From the NCBI GenBank assembly GCA_023409955.1, contig JAEYQQ010000104.1, forward strand, positions 1 to 40,294: DNA of 40,294 nt, given 5' to 3'. The translations under genes were made by a program, and so were the position numbers. The DNA comes from Bacillota bacterium (GTDB lineage: Bacteria > Bacillota > Clostridia > Christensenellales > Aristaeellaceae). The notes below the pieces were generated by a model. That model was not told the DNA's origin. It searched no databases and worked only from the letters and a program-made list of their open reading frames with translations. The stretch's first letter is position 1. The number at the start of each line of letters is the position of its first letter. Below are positions 1 to 9,440 of this stretch, one piece after another.

Positions 1-582
1 CGGTGTTACAATGGCCCCTCTTAAGTCGCTGGGCGTAACTTGCACCCCTTCTAAGCGGCAGGTTCTAAGATCAAACTCCTTCAATGGTGTTTGCTCAAAC
101 ATCGTTTGCGTTAAATTGCAATGTGAAAACTGTGCCTTCATCCTGCAACGCAAAAAGGAGGCATTCTCCAGCCTTGTGCTTTCAAAAGCAACATTCTGAA
201 CCTTGCTGTCTGCAACATTCAGATAGCGTGCATCACATTCTGTAAATCGCGCATGATGCATGGAGCCTTCCACAAAATCCATTCCCATCAGCTTGCAATG
301 CGCAAATACTACTCGTTGAAAAGATGCTTTGTTAAGGTCACTGTTGGAAAAGTCACATGCTTCAAATACCACATCACGAAAACCTGCAAACGCCAGATTT
401 GCCTCTGAAAAATCACACTTTTTAAAACGGCAACGCACTGCTTCCAGGTTCTTTAGGTTCTCACCACAAAAATTCTGGCCTGTATAAACCGCTTCTTCCA
501 ACCGGTCCTCCCTGGAAAGCTTGTCCAAAAAATCGACGCCTTCAGCCAATTGCTTAGGCAAATCTGGCGGAAATATGTTCAT
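1..582 (-). CDS. pentapeptide-repeat protein (C-terminus cut by window edge)
   Basis: The reading frame is open from an ATG at 582 to the window edge (194 codons, no stop), so the C-terminus is missing. After about 40 residues the protein consists of degenerate five-residue repeats of the A(D/N)LXX kind, for example CDFSEANLAFAGF, CDFSNSDLNKASF and CRLEGVQVTPSDLRGA, with a Phe or Leu at every fifth position. This is the pattern of the pentapeptide-repeat right-handed beta-helix. No signal peptide or membrane segment is visible, so it is probably cytosolic. An AAAGGA ribosome binding site precedes the ATG. Some family members protect DNA gyrase (Qnr, MfpA), but most have no known role and nothing here points to a target. 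The family call is firm; function is unknown. Confidence 0.8.
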   Translation of the reverse strand, partial: MNIFPPDLPKQLAEGVDFLDKLSREDRLEEAVYTGQNFCGENLKNLEAVRCRFKKCDFSEANLAFAGFRDVVFEACDFSNSDLNKASFQRVVFAHCKLMGMDFVEGSMHHARFTECDARYLNVADSKVQNVAFESTRLENASFLRCRMKAQFSHCNLTQTMFEQTPLKEFDLRTCRLEGVQVTPSDLRGAIVTP

Positions 583-616
583 AGCAATGCTGAATCCTTT
601 ACGTTGGGATAACATT

Positions 617-625
617 ATTGTACCA
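617..625 (-). promoter_or_regulatory. candidate extended -10 promoter for the pentapeptide-repeat gene
   Basis: On the minus strand TGGTACAAT (TGn followed by TACAAT, five of six matches to TATAAT) lies about 35 bp upstream of the ATG at 582. No good -35 hexamer is seen, which an extended -10 can tolerate. The pur operon terminator lies just upstream, which fits the start of a new transcript here. Confidence 0.4.
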
Positions 626-654
626 CAACAAAGCATAAGACCGCTAGATTTTCA

Positions 655-696
655 TAAAAAAAGAGGCTCTTCCCGCTTTTTTTGCGGAAAGAGCTC
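655..696 (-). terminator. intrinsic terminator of the purine operon
   Basis: On the minus strand a GC-rich stem (GCTCTTTCCGC pairing with GCGGGAAGAGC, one T-G wobble) with an A7 loop is followed by a run of seven T. It lies directly after the tautomerase stop codon at 708 and marks the end of the pur operon. Confidence 0.85.
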
Positions 697-707
697 ATAT
701 ATCCTAA

Positions 708-1052
708 TCAAAAATTACTTCCGTTCCAACCCCAATGCGCAATTTCATCATATTTAACGAAGATGCGGTTTTGCGGGATACTAAGCTCACTGCTTATAAT
801 CTTTGTAACCTCTGCCGTCATGTTCTGATAGGCGGCTGGCGCTGCCGAACCCAGTAGCTTTACCTCCACCATAGCGGCGGGTTCCGCATTTGTCCCCTGA
901 AAATACAGATGGCATTCCGACTGAATATTGAGCATCAGCCATGCTTCACTTTTTCCGGGTATTAAGGAAATGGCCTTGCCCAATTGCTGCTTGATGTTCT
1001 CTTCTTGAGTGGGTGACATGGCAACGCTGACTTTTGCATCGATATACGGCAT
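708..1052 (-). CDS. MIF-family tautomerase (macrophage migration inhibitory factor homologue)
   Basis: The 114-residue protein starts MPYIDAKVS, so removal of Met exposes the N-terminal proline that is the catalytic base of the tautomerase superfamily. Length, a Lys about 32 residues later (PGKSEAW) and the C-terminal YDEIAHWGWNGSNF closely follow eukaryotic MIF and D-dopachrome tautomerase (the MIF motif is VGWNNSTF) rather than the 60-residue 4-oxalocrotonate tautomerases. The CxxC oxidoreductase motif of human MIF is absent (AAMV at that position). An upstream ATG at 1070 is open but lies against the purB stop, while GAGGGGAG sits correctly for the ATG at 1052, which also gives the required Pro. 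It is the last gene of the purine operon, 18 bp after purB. Its natural substrate is unknown; phenylpyruvate-type keto-enol tautomerisation is the family activity. Confidence 0.85.
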   Translation of the reverse strand: MPYIDAKVSVAMSPTQEENIKQQLGKAISLIPGKSEAWLMLNIQSECHLYFQGTNAEPAAMVEVKLLGSAAPAAYQNMTAEVTKIISSELSIPQNRIFVKYDEIAHWGWNGSNF

Positions 1053-1070
1053 ATATTCCACTCCCCTCAT

Positions 1071-2501
1071 TTACACCGTCAGTTCATATGTTTCACCTTG
1101 GGCATTGTATTCCTTGAGCAGTGGGTCAATGACTTCGCTCAAATATTCCTCCACCTGCTCCCGGCTGCGGCCGATAAACAATGCTGGATCAAGTAATTTT
1201 TCCATATCCGCTTTCTTCATGCCAAAAGCTGAATCCTCCGCAATGCGGTCCAACAGGTCGTTTGTTCCACCCTGCTCCTTTACCACCCTGCCGGCAGCCT
1301 GGGCATGAACACGGATTTTTTCATGCAGCTCCTGCCTATCACCACCCCGCTTCACCGCATCCATCAGTATGTTTTCGCTGGCCATAAAGGGCAGCTCCTC
1401 CATCACCCGGCGGCGGATCACCTGAGGATATACCACCAGCCCGTCACATACGTTCAGCATAATGTTCAAAATGGCATCCACCCCAAGGAACGCCTCAGCT
1501 ACAGCAATACGGCGATTGGCACTATCATCTAGGGTACGCTCAAACCACTGGGTCCCAGCAGTAAAGGCGGAGTTCATCACATCCACCATCACATAGCGGG
1601 AAAGAGCTGTAATGCGCTCTGAGCGCATGGGGTTACGCTTGTAGGGCATGGCAGAGGAACCAATTTGATTTTGCTCAAAAGGCTCTTCCATTTCCTTAAA
1701 GCTTTGCAAAAGACGCATATCATAGGAAAACTTACTGGCGCTCTGTGCAATGCCGCAAAGCGCGCTGACCACTTGGTAGTCCACCTTTCGGGAATAGGTC
1801 TGCCCTGAAACAGGCACCACTTTGGAAAAGCCCATTTCGGCGGCAATGTCTTTTTCCAGCGCCTTGATCTTTTCCCCGTCGCCGTCAAACAGCTCCACAA
1901 AGCTGGCCTGGGTTCCTGTCGTACCTTTGTTGCCAAGCAGAGCCAGGTTTTCAATACGCTGCTGAACCTCAACAAAATCAAGGTGCAGTTCATTCATCCA
2001 AAGCGTGGCACGCTTACCAACGGTGGTCAATTGTGCCGGCTGCAAGTGGGTATAAGCCAGGGCAGGCAAGGCCTTGTATGCATCCGCAAATTTCCCAAGT
2101 AATGCAAGTACGTTAAGCAGCTTGCGGCGGATGATTTCAAGCCCCTGCTTCATAACAATAATGTCGGTATTGTCCCCCACATAGCAGGAGGTCGCCCCCA
2201 GGTGGATAATACCTTGGGCCTTGGGGCATTGCAGCCCGTAGGCATATACATGGCTCATCACATCATGACGGCATTCCTTTTCCCGGCGGAGGGCGTCTTC
2301 ATAATTGATGACATCCGCATGTGCAGCAAGCTCATCAATCTGCTCCTGTGTAATGGATAGACCCTGCTTCTTTTCCGCCTTGGCAAGGGCAAGCCATAAC
2401 TTGCGCCAGGTTATGAATTTATTGTCGTCTGAAAAAACATACTGCATCTCCCGGCTGGCATACCGGGTTGAAAATGGGCTTACATATCCGCTGTGATCCA
2501 A
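1071..2501 (-). CDS. purB: adenylosuccinate lyase
   Basis: This enzyme of the fumarase/aspartase superfamily cleaves fumarate from SAICAR (step 8 of IMP synthesis) and from adenylosuccinate on the way to AMP. The superfamily signature GSSAMPYKRNP is at residues 281-291 and is complete; TSCYVGDN and THLQPAQ, both active-site regions, are near residues 104 and 151. At 476 residues it matches the usual length. The start chosen is TTG at 2501, because GGAGG lies 7 bases upstream. Another in-frame TTG at 2531 has no ribosome binding site, and no ATG is available before the conserved region. The gene is 46 bp downstream of purL and is followed closely by the MIF-like gene. Confidence 0.95.
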   Translation of the reverse strand: MDHSGYVSPFSTRYASREMQYVFSDDNKFITWRKLWLALAKAEKKQGLSITQEQIDELAAHADVINYEDALRREKECRHDVMSHVYAYGLQCPKAQGIIHLGATSCYVGDNTDIIVMKQGLEIIRRKLLNVLALLGKFADAYKALPALAYTHLQPAQLTTVGKRATLWMNELHLDFVEVQQRIENLALLGNKGTTGTQASFVELFDGDGEKIKALEKDIAAEMGFSKVVPVSGQTYSRKVDYQVVSALCGIAQSASKFSYDMRLLQSFKEMEEPFEQNQIGSSAMPYKRNPMRSERITALSRYVMVDVMNSAFTAGTQWFERTLDDSANRRIAVAEAFLGVDAILNIMLNVCDGLVVYPQVIRRRVMEELPFMASENILMDAVKRGGDRQELHEKIRVHAQAAGRVVKEQGGTNDLLDRIAEDSAFGMKKADMEKLLDPALFIGRSREQVEEYLSEVIDPLLKEYNAQGETYELTV

Positions 2502-2547
2502 AACATTCCCTCCAAATAGCACTGATAACAAATCTATTATAGCGATA

Positions 2548-5500
2548 TCACTTAAAGTAGTCTACGCCGCCTTCAAACAAAGGCTGAAATTTATTGCCAT
2601 TCACATTCTTGTACATGTAGTCACCGCTGCGCTCGGTATGGCCCATTTTACCTAGAATCCGTCCATCCGGTGAAGTAATGGCTTCAATGGCCGCATAGGA
2701 ACCATTGGGGTTATATGGAAGCATCATGGTCGGTTCCCCCTGGAGATCAACGTATTGGGCTGCAATCTGCCCGTTCCTGTCCAGCTCCCCAATAACAGTT
2801 TCCGGTGCTACAAAGCGGCCTTCCCCATGGGATATGGCAATGGTGTGTATATCCCCCACCTGGCAGCGAGACAGCCAGGGGGACTTGTTGGATGCCACCC
2901 TGGTATGGCTCAGCATGCTTTGATGGCGGCCGATGGCATTGTAGGTAAGGGTTGGGCTGTTCTCATCGGTATCGATAATTTGGCCATAAGGCACCAAGCC
3001 CAGCTTGATCAGCGCTTGGAAGCCATTGCAGATCCCCAGCATCAGCCCATCCCTGTGATACAACAAATCATGGATGCTGTCCTTCATGCGGGGGTTTCTG
3101 AAAAAAGCGGTGATGAACTTACCGGAGCCATCCGGCTCGTCACCGCCAGAAAATCCTCCGGGCAGCACGATCATCTGGCATACGGCAATCCGCCTTTGGG
3201 CATCCATCAGGCTCTGGGCAACGCTTTGGGGGGTAAGGTTATTTAGCACAAACACATCTGCATCTGCCCCAGCGCGCTTGAGCGCACGCAGAGTATCCAC
3301 CTCACAGTTGGTGCCGGGGAACACTGGAATAAAAGCCCTGGGCCTTATGCAGGATACTTTGGGCGCATTCCACCTGTCCACAGGATAGGAGAAAACCTCC
3401 GGCTTGTCAACGGTCCGTTTGCTTCTGTAGGGAAACACACTTTCCAGCTTACTTTCCCAGGCTTCCTGAATGCTATTCAGGTCAACACGCTCACCATAGG
3501 CTGCAAATGTATATTCCTCTGTTGTATAACCAAGGGTTTCACCCACGTCAACCTGCTCAGTTAATTCCACTACAAAACTGCCATAACGCCAGGCAAACAG
3601 ATCGCCTGTAAAACCTTCCTTAAGCGCAAATCCAACAGCGTTACCAAAGGCCATTTTTGCAATGCCCTCTGCAATCCCGCCAAAACCCACAGCCCAAGCA
3701 GAGCATGCTTTCTTTTCTTTGAGAAGCGTTTCCAAGGTATCCAGTGCCTTGATAAAGCTATCCGGATCGTTTACTGGATCAGATGAAAGCAAAACCACCT
3801 GTTGGCCTGGCTTTTTAAACTCCGGCGTGACAACATACTCTGCTTTCCCTGGAGCCACAGCAAAGGAAACCAGGGTAGGTGGCACATCCAGGTTTTCAAA
3901 GGAACCGGACATGCTGTCTTTACCGCCGATGGCGGCTACCTGGAAATTGAGCTGTGCATCCAGCGCACCCAGCAGCGCCGCCAGAGGCTTGCCCCAGCGT
4001 TCTGGCTTGGTACCAAGGCGCTCAAAATATTCTTGAAAAGTAAGGTATGCATCCCTGCGGGAAAAGCCCGCAGCGGTCAGCTTTGCAATACTCTCCGCCA
4101 CAGCAAGATATGCGCCTTCATAAGGGCTCTGCTCCATCAAATACGGATTAAAGCCGTAGGCCATGCCTGAGCAGGTGGTGGTTGTACCGTCTGCCAGCGG
4201 CAGCTTGGCCGCCATAGCCTGAACCGGCGTCAGCTGTCGCCTTCCGCCATAAGGCATTACCACGGTGGCTGCGCCAATGGTGGAGTCAAACCTTTCTGCC
4301 AAGCCCTTTTTGCCGCATACGTTCAGATCAGACATCAGGGAGGTAAGCTTCTTCGCCAGCGTACCTTCCGGCATGCTTAAGGGCTTTATGACCGTTGCCT
4401 CTACCCGTGCAGCAGCCCTTTTCTTCGCTCCGTTGGAGTTCAAAAATGTTCGGCTTAAATCCACCAGGGTCTTTCCCCGCCATGTCATGGTAAGCCGCTT
4501 GTCCGCCTTCACTGTAGCCACAATCGTTGCCTCAATATTTTCTTTGCGGGCTTCCTCCATAAAGGCAGGAACATCCTTTGGCGATAATACTACCGCCATA
4601 CGCTCCTGGCTTTCGGAGATTGCAAGCTCTGTGCCATCCAGGCCTTCATATTTCTTGGGCACTGCATCCAAATCAATATCCAGCCCATCAGCCAGCTCGC
4701 CAATCGCCACCGATATACCCCCTGCACCAAAGTCGTTGCAGCGCTTGATCAGCCGCGTAACATTTGGATTGCGGAACAGGCGCTGCAGCTTGCGCTCCGT
4801 GGGTGCATTACCCTTTTGAACTTCCGCGCCGCAGGTTTCGATGCTGGTAAGCTGATGGGATTTGGATGAGCCTGTAGCCCCGCCGCAGCCGTCTCGTCCA
4901 GTGCGCCCGCCCAACAAAACCACCACATCCCCCGGAGCAGGAGTTTCCCGGCGAACGTTTTCTTTGGGGGCTGCACCCAGCACCGCACCAATCTCCAAAC
5001 GCTTGGCCACATAGCCGGGATGATAGATTTCATCCACCAAGCCGGTAGCAAGGCCAATTTGATTGCCATAGGAGCTGTAACCGGCAGCAGCTGTGGTGGT
5101 GAGCTTGCGCTGAGGCAGTTTGCCTGGCAGCGTTTTATCAAGAGGTGTCAATGGATCTGCCGCACCGGTGACCCGCATGGCTTGATATACATAGGTTCTG
5201 CCGGATAAAGGATCACGGATGGCGCCTCCGATGCAGGTAGCCGCACCGCCGAAGGGCTCTATTTCTGTGGGGTGGTTATGGGTCTCGTTTTTGAACATCA
5301 GAAGCCAAGGTTCCGGTTTGCCGTCTACATCCACTGTAATTTCAATAGAGCAGGCGTTGATTTCATCACTAACATCAAGGTTGGTCAGCCTGCCCTGGCG
5401 TCTTAAGTACTTGGCTCCGATGGTAGCGATGTCCATAAGGGTTATGGGTTTATCCTTGCCCTCATGTACCTTATCTCGAAGTTTCAAGTAACGCAAAAAG

Positions 5501-6234
5501 GCCTTTTCCACCTGCTCCTTTTCGATCTTGACCTCTTCCAAAACTGTAAGGAAGGTCGTATGACGGCAATGGTCCGACCAGTAGGTATCGATCATGCGGA
5601 TTTCGGTGAGACTGGGGTCACGACTCTCAGATATGAAATACTCTTGGCAGAATACCAGGTCATCTTCATCCATGGCGAGCCCATACTTTCGCACAAATTC
5701 CCGAACCGCATCCCTGTCTAGCTTGCGAAAGCCCCGGAGTACTTCAATAGGATCGGGTTCTGGATAGCTTGTTTGAAGCGTAATCCGCTTTATAAGGGCT
5801 GCTTCCCGGCTTTCCACCGGATTGATAACATATTTTTTAACTTTGGCTATATCCTCTGCAGAAAGGTTCCCGCCCAATAGGTAGACCTTGGCTGTGCGAA
5901 CCGTAGGCCGCTCTCCATGGGATACCAGCTGGATGCATTCGGCACAGGAATCAGCCCGCTGATCAAACTGGCCAGGCAATGATTCCACAGCAAACACCGC
6001 ATCATTGCTTTGGGGCAACTCGTCATATGCAACATCCAACTGAGGTTCAAAAAACACAATGGGCTTGCAGGTATCAAACAGGCTTTGATCGATACCCTCC
6101 ACATCATAGCGATTGAACACCCGAAGAGATGCAATATTTTGAACATTCAAAAGGCTAACGATTTCTTCTCTTAACTGTGCCGCTTCCACAGCATAAGGCT
6201 CTTTTTTCTCCACATACAAACGAAAAACAGGCAT
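2548..6234 (-). CDS. purL: phosphoribosylformylglycinamidine synthase, single-chain form
   Basis: PurL converts FGAR, glutamine and ATP to FGAM (step 4). The 1228-residue chain holds an N-terminal PurS-like domain, two AIR-synthase-type ATPase halves, and a C-terminal class I glutamine amidotransferase. The nucleophile is Cys1069 (GICNGFQAL) with His1199 and Glu1201 (GHTERSGD). This is the fused form seen in Clostridia and proteobacteria, not the PurS/PurL/PurQ complex of Bacillus, which explains the absence of purS and purQ. The conserved KNETHNHPTEIEPFGGAATC region is present in the first half. AAGGGGG lies 7 bases before the ATG. The gene is 12 bp after purD and 46 bp before purB. Confidence 0.97.
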   Translation of the reverse strand: MPVFRLYVEKKEPYAVEAAQLREEIVSLLNVQNIASLRVFNRYDVEGIDQSLFDTCKPIVFFEPQLDVAYDELPQSNDAVFAVESLPGQFDQRADSCAECIQLVSHGERPTVRTAKVYLLGGNLSAEDIAKVKKYVINPVESREAALIKRITLQTSYPEPDPIEVLRGFRKLDRDAVREFVRKYGLAMDEDDLVFCQEYFISESRDPSLTEIRMIDTYWSDHCRHTTFLTVLEEVKIEKEQVEKAFLRYLKLRDKVHEGKDKPITLMDIATIGAKYLRRQGRLTNLDVSDEINACSIEITVDVDGKPEPWLLMFKNETHNHPTEIEPFGGAATCIGGAIRDPLSGRTYVYQAMRVTGAADPLTPLDKTLPGKLPQRKLTTTAAAGYSSYGNQIGLATGLVDEIYHPGYVAKRLEIGAVLGAAPKENVRRETPAPGDVVVLLGGRTGRDGCGGATGSSKSHQLTSIETCGAEVQKGNAPTERKLQRLFRNPNVTRLIKRCNDFGAGGISVAIGELADGLDIDLDAVPKKYEGLDGTELAISESQERMAVVLSPKDVPAFMEEARKENIEATIVATVKADKRLTMTWRGKTLVDLSRTFLNSNGAKKRAAARVEATVIKPLSMPEGTLAKKLTSLMSDLNVCGKKGLAERFDSTIGAATVVMPYGGRRQLTPVQAMAAKLPLADGTTTTCSGMAYGFNPYLMEQSPYEGAYLAVAESIAKLTAAGFSRRDAYLTFQEYFERLGTKPERWGKPLAALLGALDAQLNFQVAAIGGKDSMSGSFENLDVPPTLVSFAVAPGKAEYVVTPEFKKPGQQVVLLSSDPVNDPDSFIKALDTLETLLKEKKACSAWAVGFGGIAEGIAKMAFGNAVGFALKEGFTGDLFAWRYGSFVVELTEQVDVGETLGYTTEEYTFAAYGERVDLNSIQEAWESKLESVFPYRSKRTVDKPEVFSYPVDRWNAPKVSCIRPRAFIPVFPGTNCEVDTLRALKRAGADADVFVLNNLTPQSVAQSLMDAQRRIAVCQMIVLPGGFSGGDEPDGSGKFITAFFRNPRMKDSIHDLLYHRDGLMLGICNGFQALIKLGLVPYGQIIDTDENSPTLTYNAIGRHQSMLSHTRVASNKSPWLSRCQVGDIHTIAISHGEGRFVAPETVIGELDRNGQIAAQYVDLQGEPTMMLPYNPNGSYAAIEAITSPDGRILGKMGHTERSGDYMYKNVNGNKFQPLFEGGVDYFK

Positions 6235-6246
6235 GTCCTATCCCCC

Positions 6247-7527
6247 TTAACGCTTTACTGCATTTAAGGCACGCTGCCCAATATCATTGCGCATATGCAT
6301 ATTTTCAAAAGAAACAAATTTTACAGCGAGGTATGCTTTTTCCACAGCATCTTCAAGTGTATCCGCAGTAGCTGTAATGTTTAAAACTCTGCCCCCTGCG
6401 GTGACGATTCCCCCATCATTTAAGCGCTTGGTCCCCGCGTGGAAGCAATAGGCGCCGGATTTGCTCACATTAGATAGTCCCTTGATCTCCTTGCCGATTT
6501 CATATGCCTTGGGATAGCCGCCACTGGCCAAGACCACACTGCAGGCAGCCTGGCCTGAAAAGATAACATCCGTCTGATCCAGGGTACCGTTTGTCGTAGC
6601 CTGCATTACAGTCAACAGGTCGCTTTGCATAAGCGGCAGCACCGCCTGAGTTTCCGGGTCACCAAAACGGCAGTTATACTCGATGACCTTGGGCCCTGCT
6701 TCCGTTAGCATCAAGCCAAAGTACAGGCAGCCCCGAAAGGTACGTCCTTCCTGATTCATGGCTTTTATGGTAGGCTGGAAGATTTCATCCATGCAGCGCT
6801 GGGCGATCTCATCAGTATAATAGGGGTTGGGAGCAATGGCTCCCATACCGCCGGTATTAAAGCCTTCGTCATGATCCAGCGCACGCTTATGATCCATAGA
6901 AGATACCATGGGTTTTACGGTCTTACCGTCGGTAAAGCAAAGCACCGATACCTCAGGCCCTATCAGAAACTCCTCAATGACGATTTGGCTTCCTGATACA
7001 CCAAAAACCTTCTCCTCCATAATGCGAAAAATGGCATCCTCCGCCTCGTCTCTGGTCATGCAAATCAGCACGCCTTTTCCAAGGGCCAAGCCGTCGGCCT
7101 TAATGACAATAGGAAACGTGCAATCACTCAGGTATAATCGCGCTGAATCAGCATTGTCAAACACTTCGTAAGCAGCCGTGGGAATACCATACTTTTTCAT
7201 CAGCCCTTTGCTAAAAACCTTGCTGCCCTCGATAATGGCTGCCTTTTGGTCCGGGCCGAATGCTGGAATACCTGCTTCATTCAAAAGGTCAACAAGCCCT
7301 AAGCACAACGGATCATCCGGCGCTACCACCACATAGTCCACAGCCTTTTCCTTGGCAAAAGCCGCAATGGTTTTTACATCCGTCGGTCGTATGGGTACGC
7401 AAACAGCCTCATCAACCATGCCGCCATTGCCTGGAAGAGCAAAGATTTCTGTGATGGAAGGGTTCTCCCGAAGCTTACTCAGCAAGGCATGCTCCCGGCC
7501 GCCGCCGCCCACCAGTAAAAGTCTCAT
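6247..7527 (-). CDS. purD: phosphoribosylamine-glycine ligase (GAR synthetase)
   Basis: This ATP-grasp ligase joins phosphoribosylamine and glycine to give GAR (step 2). The N-terminus (MRLLLVGGGGREHALL) is the typical PurD nucleotide-fold start. The central ATP-grasp contains VIKADGLALGKGV, and the metal and ATP site region includes EYNCRFGDPETQ, both complete. At 426 residues it is full length. GGAGG stands 7 bases upstream of the ATG. It sits 13 bp after the AICAR transformylase gene and 12 bp before purL. Confidence 0.97.
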   Translation of the reverse strand: MRLLLVGGGGREHALLSKLRENPSITEIFALPGNGGMVDEAVCVPIRPTDVKTIAAFAKEKAVDYVVVAPDDPLCLGLVDLLNEAGIPAFGPDQKAAIIEGSKVFSKGLMKKYGIPTAAYEVFDNADSARLYLSDCTFPIVIKADGLALGKGVLICMTRDEAEDAIFRIMEEKVFGVSGSQIVIEEFLIGPEVSVLCFTDGKTVKPMVSSMDHKRALDHDEGFNTGGMGAIAPNPYYTDEIAQRCMDEIFQPTIKAMNQEGRTFRGCLYFGLMLTEAGPKVIEYNCRFGDPETQAVLPLMQSDLLTVMQATTNGTLDQTDVIFSGQAACSVVLASGGYPKAYEIGKEIKGLSNVSKSGAYCFHAGTKRLNDGGIVTAGGRVLNITATADTLEDAVEKAYLAVKFVSFENMHMRNDIGQRALNAVKR

Positions 7528-7540
7528 ATGCTTTCCTCCA

Positions 7541-8716
7541 TCAATGATGGAACAGGCGGATGCCTGTAAAACACATTACCATGTTAAAGCTGTCACAGGT
7601 TTCAATCACCTGATCATCCCGCACCGAACCGCCTGGCTGTGCCACATATTGAACACCGCTGCGATTAGCTCTTTGAATATTATCCCCAAAGGGAAAAAAG
7701 GCATCGCTGCCAAGAGATACGCCTGTTAGCTTGTCAAGCCAGTTCCGGCGTTCTTTGGGTGATAAAGGTTGGGGACGGATAGAAAAAAACTGCTGCCAAT
7801 TTTCATCCCCCAGCACATCACCATCATCATCGGAGATGTACAAGTCGATGGTATTATCCCTGTCTGGGCGGCCTAAATTGTCCGCAAAGGGCAGGGCCAG
7901 TACTTTGGGATGCTGCCGAAGCCACCAGTTATCCGCCTTGCCGCCAGCCAGGCGAGTGCAGTGGATGCGGGATTGCTGGCCTGCGCCAACACCAATCACC
8001 TGTCCATCCTTGGCGTAGCACACCGAATTGGACTGGGTGTATTTGAGGGTGATCAGGGCAATCAGCAAATCCCTCTTTGCCTCGGCGGGTAAATCCTTGT
8101 TTTTAGTTACAATATTATCAAGAAGTTCATCACTGATTTTCAGTTCATTTCGTCCTTGCTCAAAGGTGATGCCAAACACATCCTTTTGCTCAATGGGGTT
8201 GGGAGTGTAGCTCGGATCAATTTGAATAATATTGTATGAGCCTTTTCGCTTTGCCTGCAAAATCTCCAACGCCTCAGGCGTAAAGCCGGGCGCAATCACA
8301 CCGTCGGACACCTCAGGCTTGATCAGGTTGGCAGTTTGAGCATCGCATATATCAGACAGAGCTATAAAATCACCGAAGGAGGACATACGATCGGCGCCCC
8401 TTGCCCTGGCATATGCGCTAGCCAAAGGTGACAGGGGCTTATTGCCCACAAAGTAAATCTGCCGGAGTATATCATCAAGGGGTACTCCCACCGCCGCACC
8501 GGCAGGACTTACATGCTTGAAGGATGCCGCTGCCGGCAGACCGGTTGCAAGCGCAAGTTCCCTCACCAACTGCCAGCCGTTAAGCGCATCCAGCAGATTG
8601 ATATAGCCGGGCTTGCCGCCCAAAATCTTAATGGGCAACTCTCCATTCATTGCAAATACACGGGCCGGTTTTTGGTTGGGATTGCAGCCGTATTTCAATG
8701 CCAGTTCTTGGGCCAT
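7541..8716 (-). CDS. stand-alone AICAR transformylase (no IMP cyclohydrolase domain)
   Basis: This protein corresponds only to the C-terminal AICARFT half of bifunctional PurH. It transfers a formyl group from 10-formyltetrahydrofolate to AICAR, giving FAICAR (step 9). The start reads ALKYGCNPNQKPARVF, where PurH has YGENPHQ, and the catalytic Lys67-His68 pair is seen in SFKHVSPAGAAVG. At 391 residues the N-terminal IMPCH domain is entirely missing. The PurO-type cyclohydrolase just upstream supplies the last step, so the pair replaces PurH. This arrangement is known in Clostridia. The spacing to purO is 16 bp and to purD 13 bp. Confidence 0.93.
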   Translation of the reverse strand: MAQELALKYGCNPNQKPARVFAMNGELPIKILGGKPGYINLLDALNGWQLVRELALATGLPAAASFKHVSPAGAAVGVPLDDILRQIYFVGNKPLSPLASAYARARGADRMSSFGDFIALSDICDAQTANLIKPEVSDGVIAPGFTPEALEILQAKRKGSYNIIQIDPSYTPNPIEQKDVFGITFEQGRNELKISDELLDNIVTKNKDLPAEAKRDLLIALITLKYTQSNSVCYAKDGQVIGVGAGQQSRIHCTRLAGGKADNWWLRQHPKVLALPFADNLGRPDRDNTIDLYISDDDGDVLGDENWQQFFSIRPQPLSPKERRNWLDKLTGVSLGSDAFFPFGDNIQRANRSGVQYVAQPGGSVRDDQVIETCDSFNMVMCFTGIRLFHH

Positions 8717-8732
8717 TTAATATACACCCCGC

Positions 8733-9440
8733 TTATCTGTTATTTTTGTTGATGATACGCGTTTGTTCTTCCCCACCGCTTATTGGAATATAGCGCACAA
8801 ACAAGGATACTTTGTTATCATCATTCAGGCTCTCCCATAGGGAATCAGAAAAAACATCAATTTCAGATGGGATGGATACGCATACCGGCTCCCCCATAAA
8901 AGAAGGTATGGGGTTGCCATCACAGCAGTAGGTATGGATCAAGTGACCCTGGCCCAAACACGGTGAGGGATATTCAAAAAAGAACCGCTGCACCGAATCC
9001 GGGTTGCCGCTGTTGCTTTTCAAAATGGAAAGGCGATAGTTACATGCCCCATCCGCCACTGTCATCATGCCGCTGATACGTGGGGTATAGTTGGGGGCGT
9101 CCGGTTCAAAGGTGCGAGTTTGCAATGCCTGCTCAAAGGTTCCGCCATTTTCAAGGTATTCCACTATGGTATCCGTCTGGTCACCATTGGTGACAATGGT
9201 TTCATTCCCAAGCATCCGGACAGGAGCGTAGATGATCAAGGATGGGTCCGCCAGCTTGGCAGAATCATATGCTTCCGTGCGGATGCTATCCTCAAAGGGA
9301 GTAAATATCCGGTTGCGGCTGTTTTCGCTGCGGCCCATAATAAAATATGCCAGCACTGCATACTTGTCTGTCCGGCCCAGCACAATACCCCGTCCAGGAT
9401 ATGCATTGCTTTTCAATAAGGAAAATAAGTCGGCTGGCAT
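8733..9440 (-). CDS. purO: IMP cyclohydrolase, PurO type
   Basis: This protein closes the ring of FAICAR to give IMP (step 10). The N-terminal SNAYPGRGIVLGRTDKYAV and the later GRSENSRNRIF segment are characteristic of the IMP_cyclohyd family first known from archaeal PurO, which is unrelated to the PurH N-terminal domain. At 235 residues it is slightly longer than archaeal PurO (about 200). Its ATG overlaps the purN stop (TGATG), so translation is probably coupled. The neighbour at the other side encodes AICARFT, the preceding step, which strongly supports the assignment. No membrane segment or signal peptide is visible. Confidence 0.9.
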   Translation of the reverse strand: MPADLFSLLKSNAYPGRGIVLGRTDKYAVLAYFIMGRSENSRNRIFTPFEDSIRTEAYDSAKLADPSLIIYAPVRMLGNETIVTNGDQTDTIVEYLENGGTFEQALQTRTFEPDAPNYTPRISGMMTVADGACNYRLSILKSNSGNPDSVQRFFFEYPSPCLGQGHLIHTYCCDGNPIPSFMGEPVCVSIPSEIDVFSDSLWESLNDDNKVSLFVRYIPISGGEEQTRIINKNNR

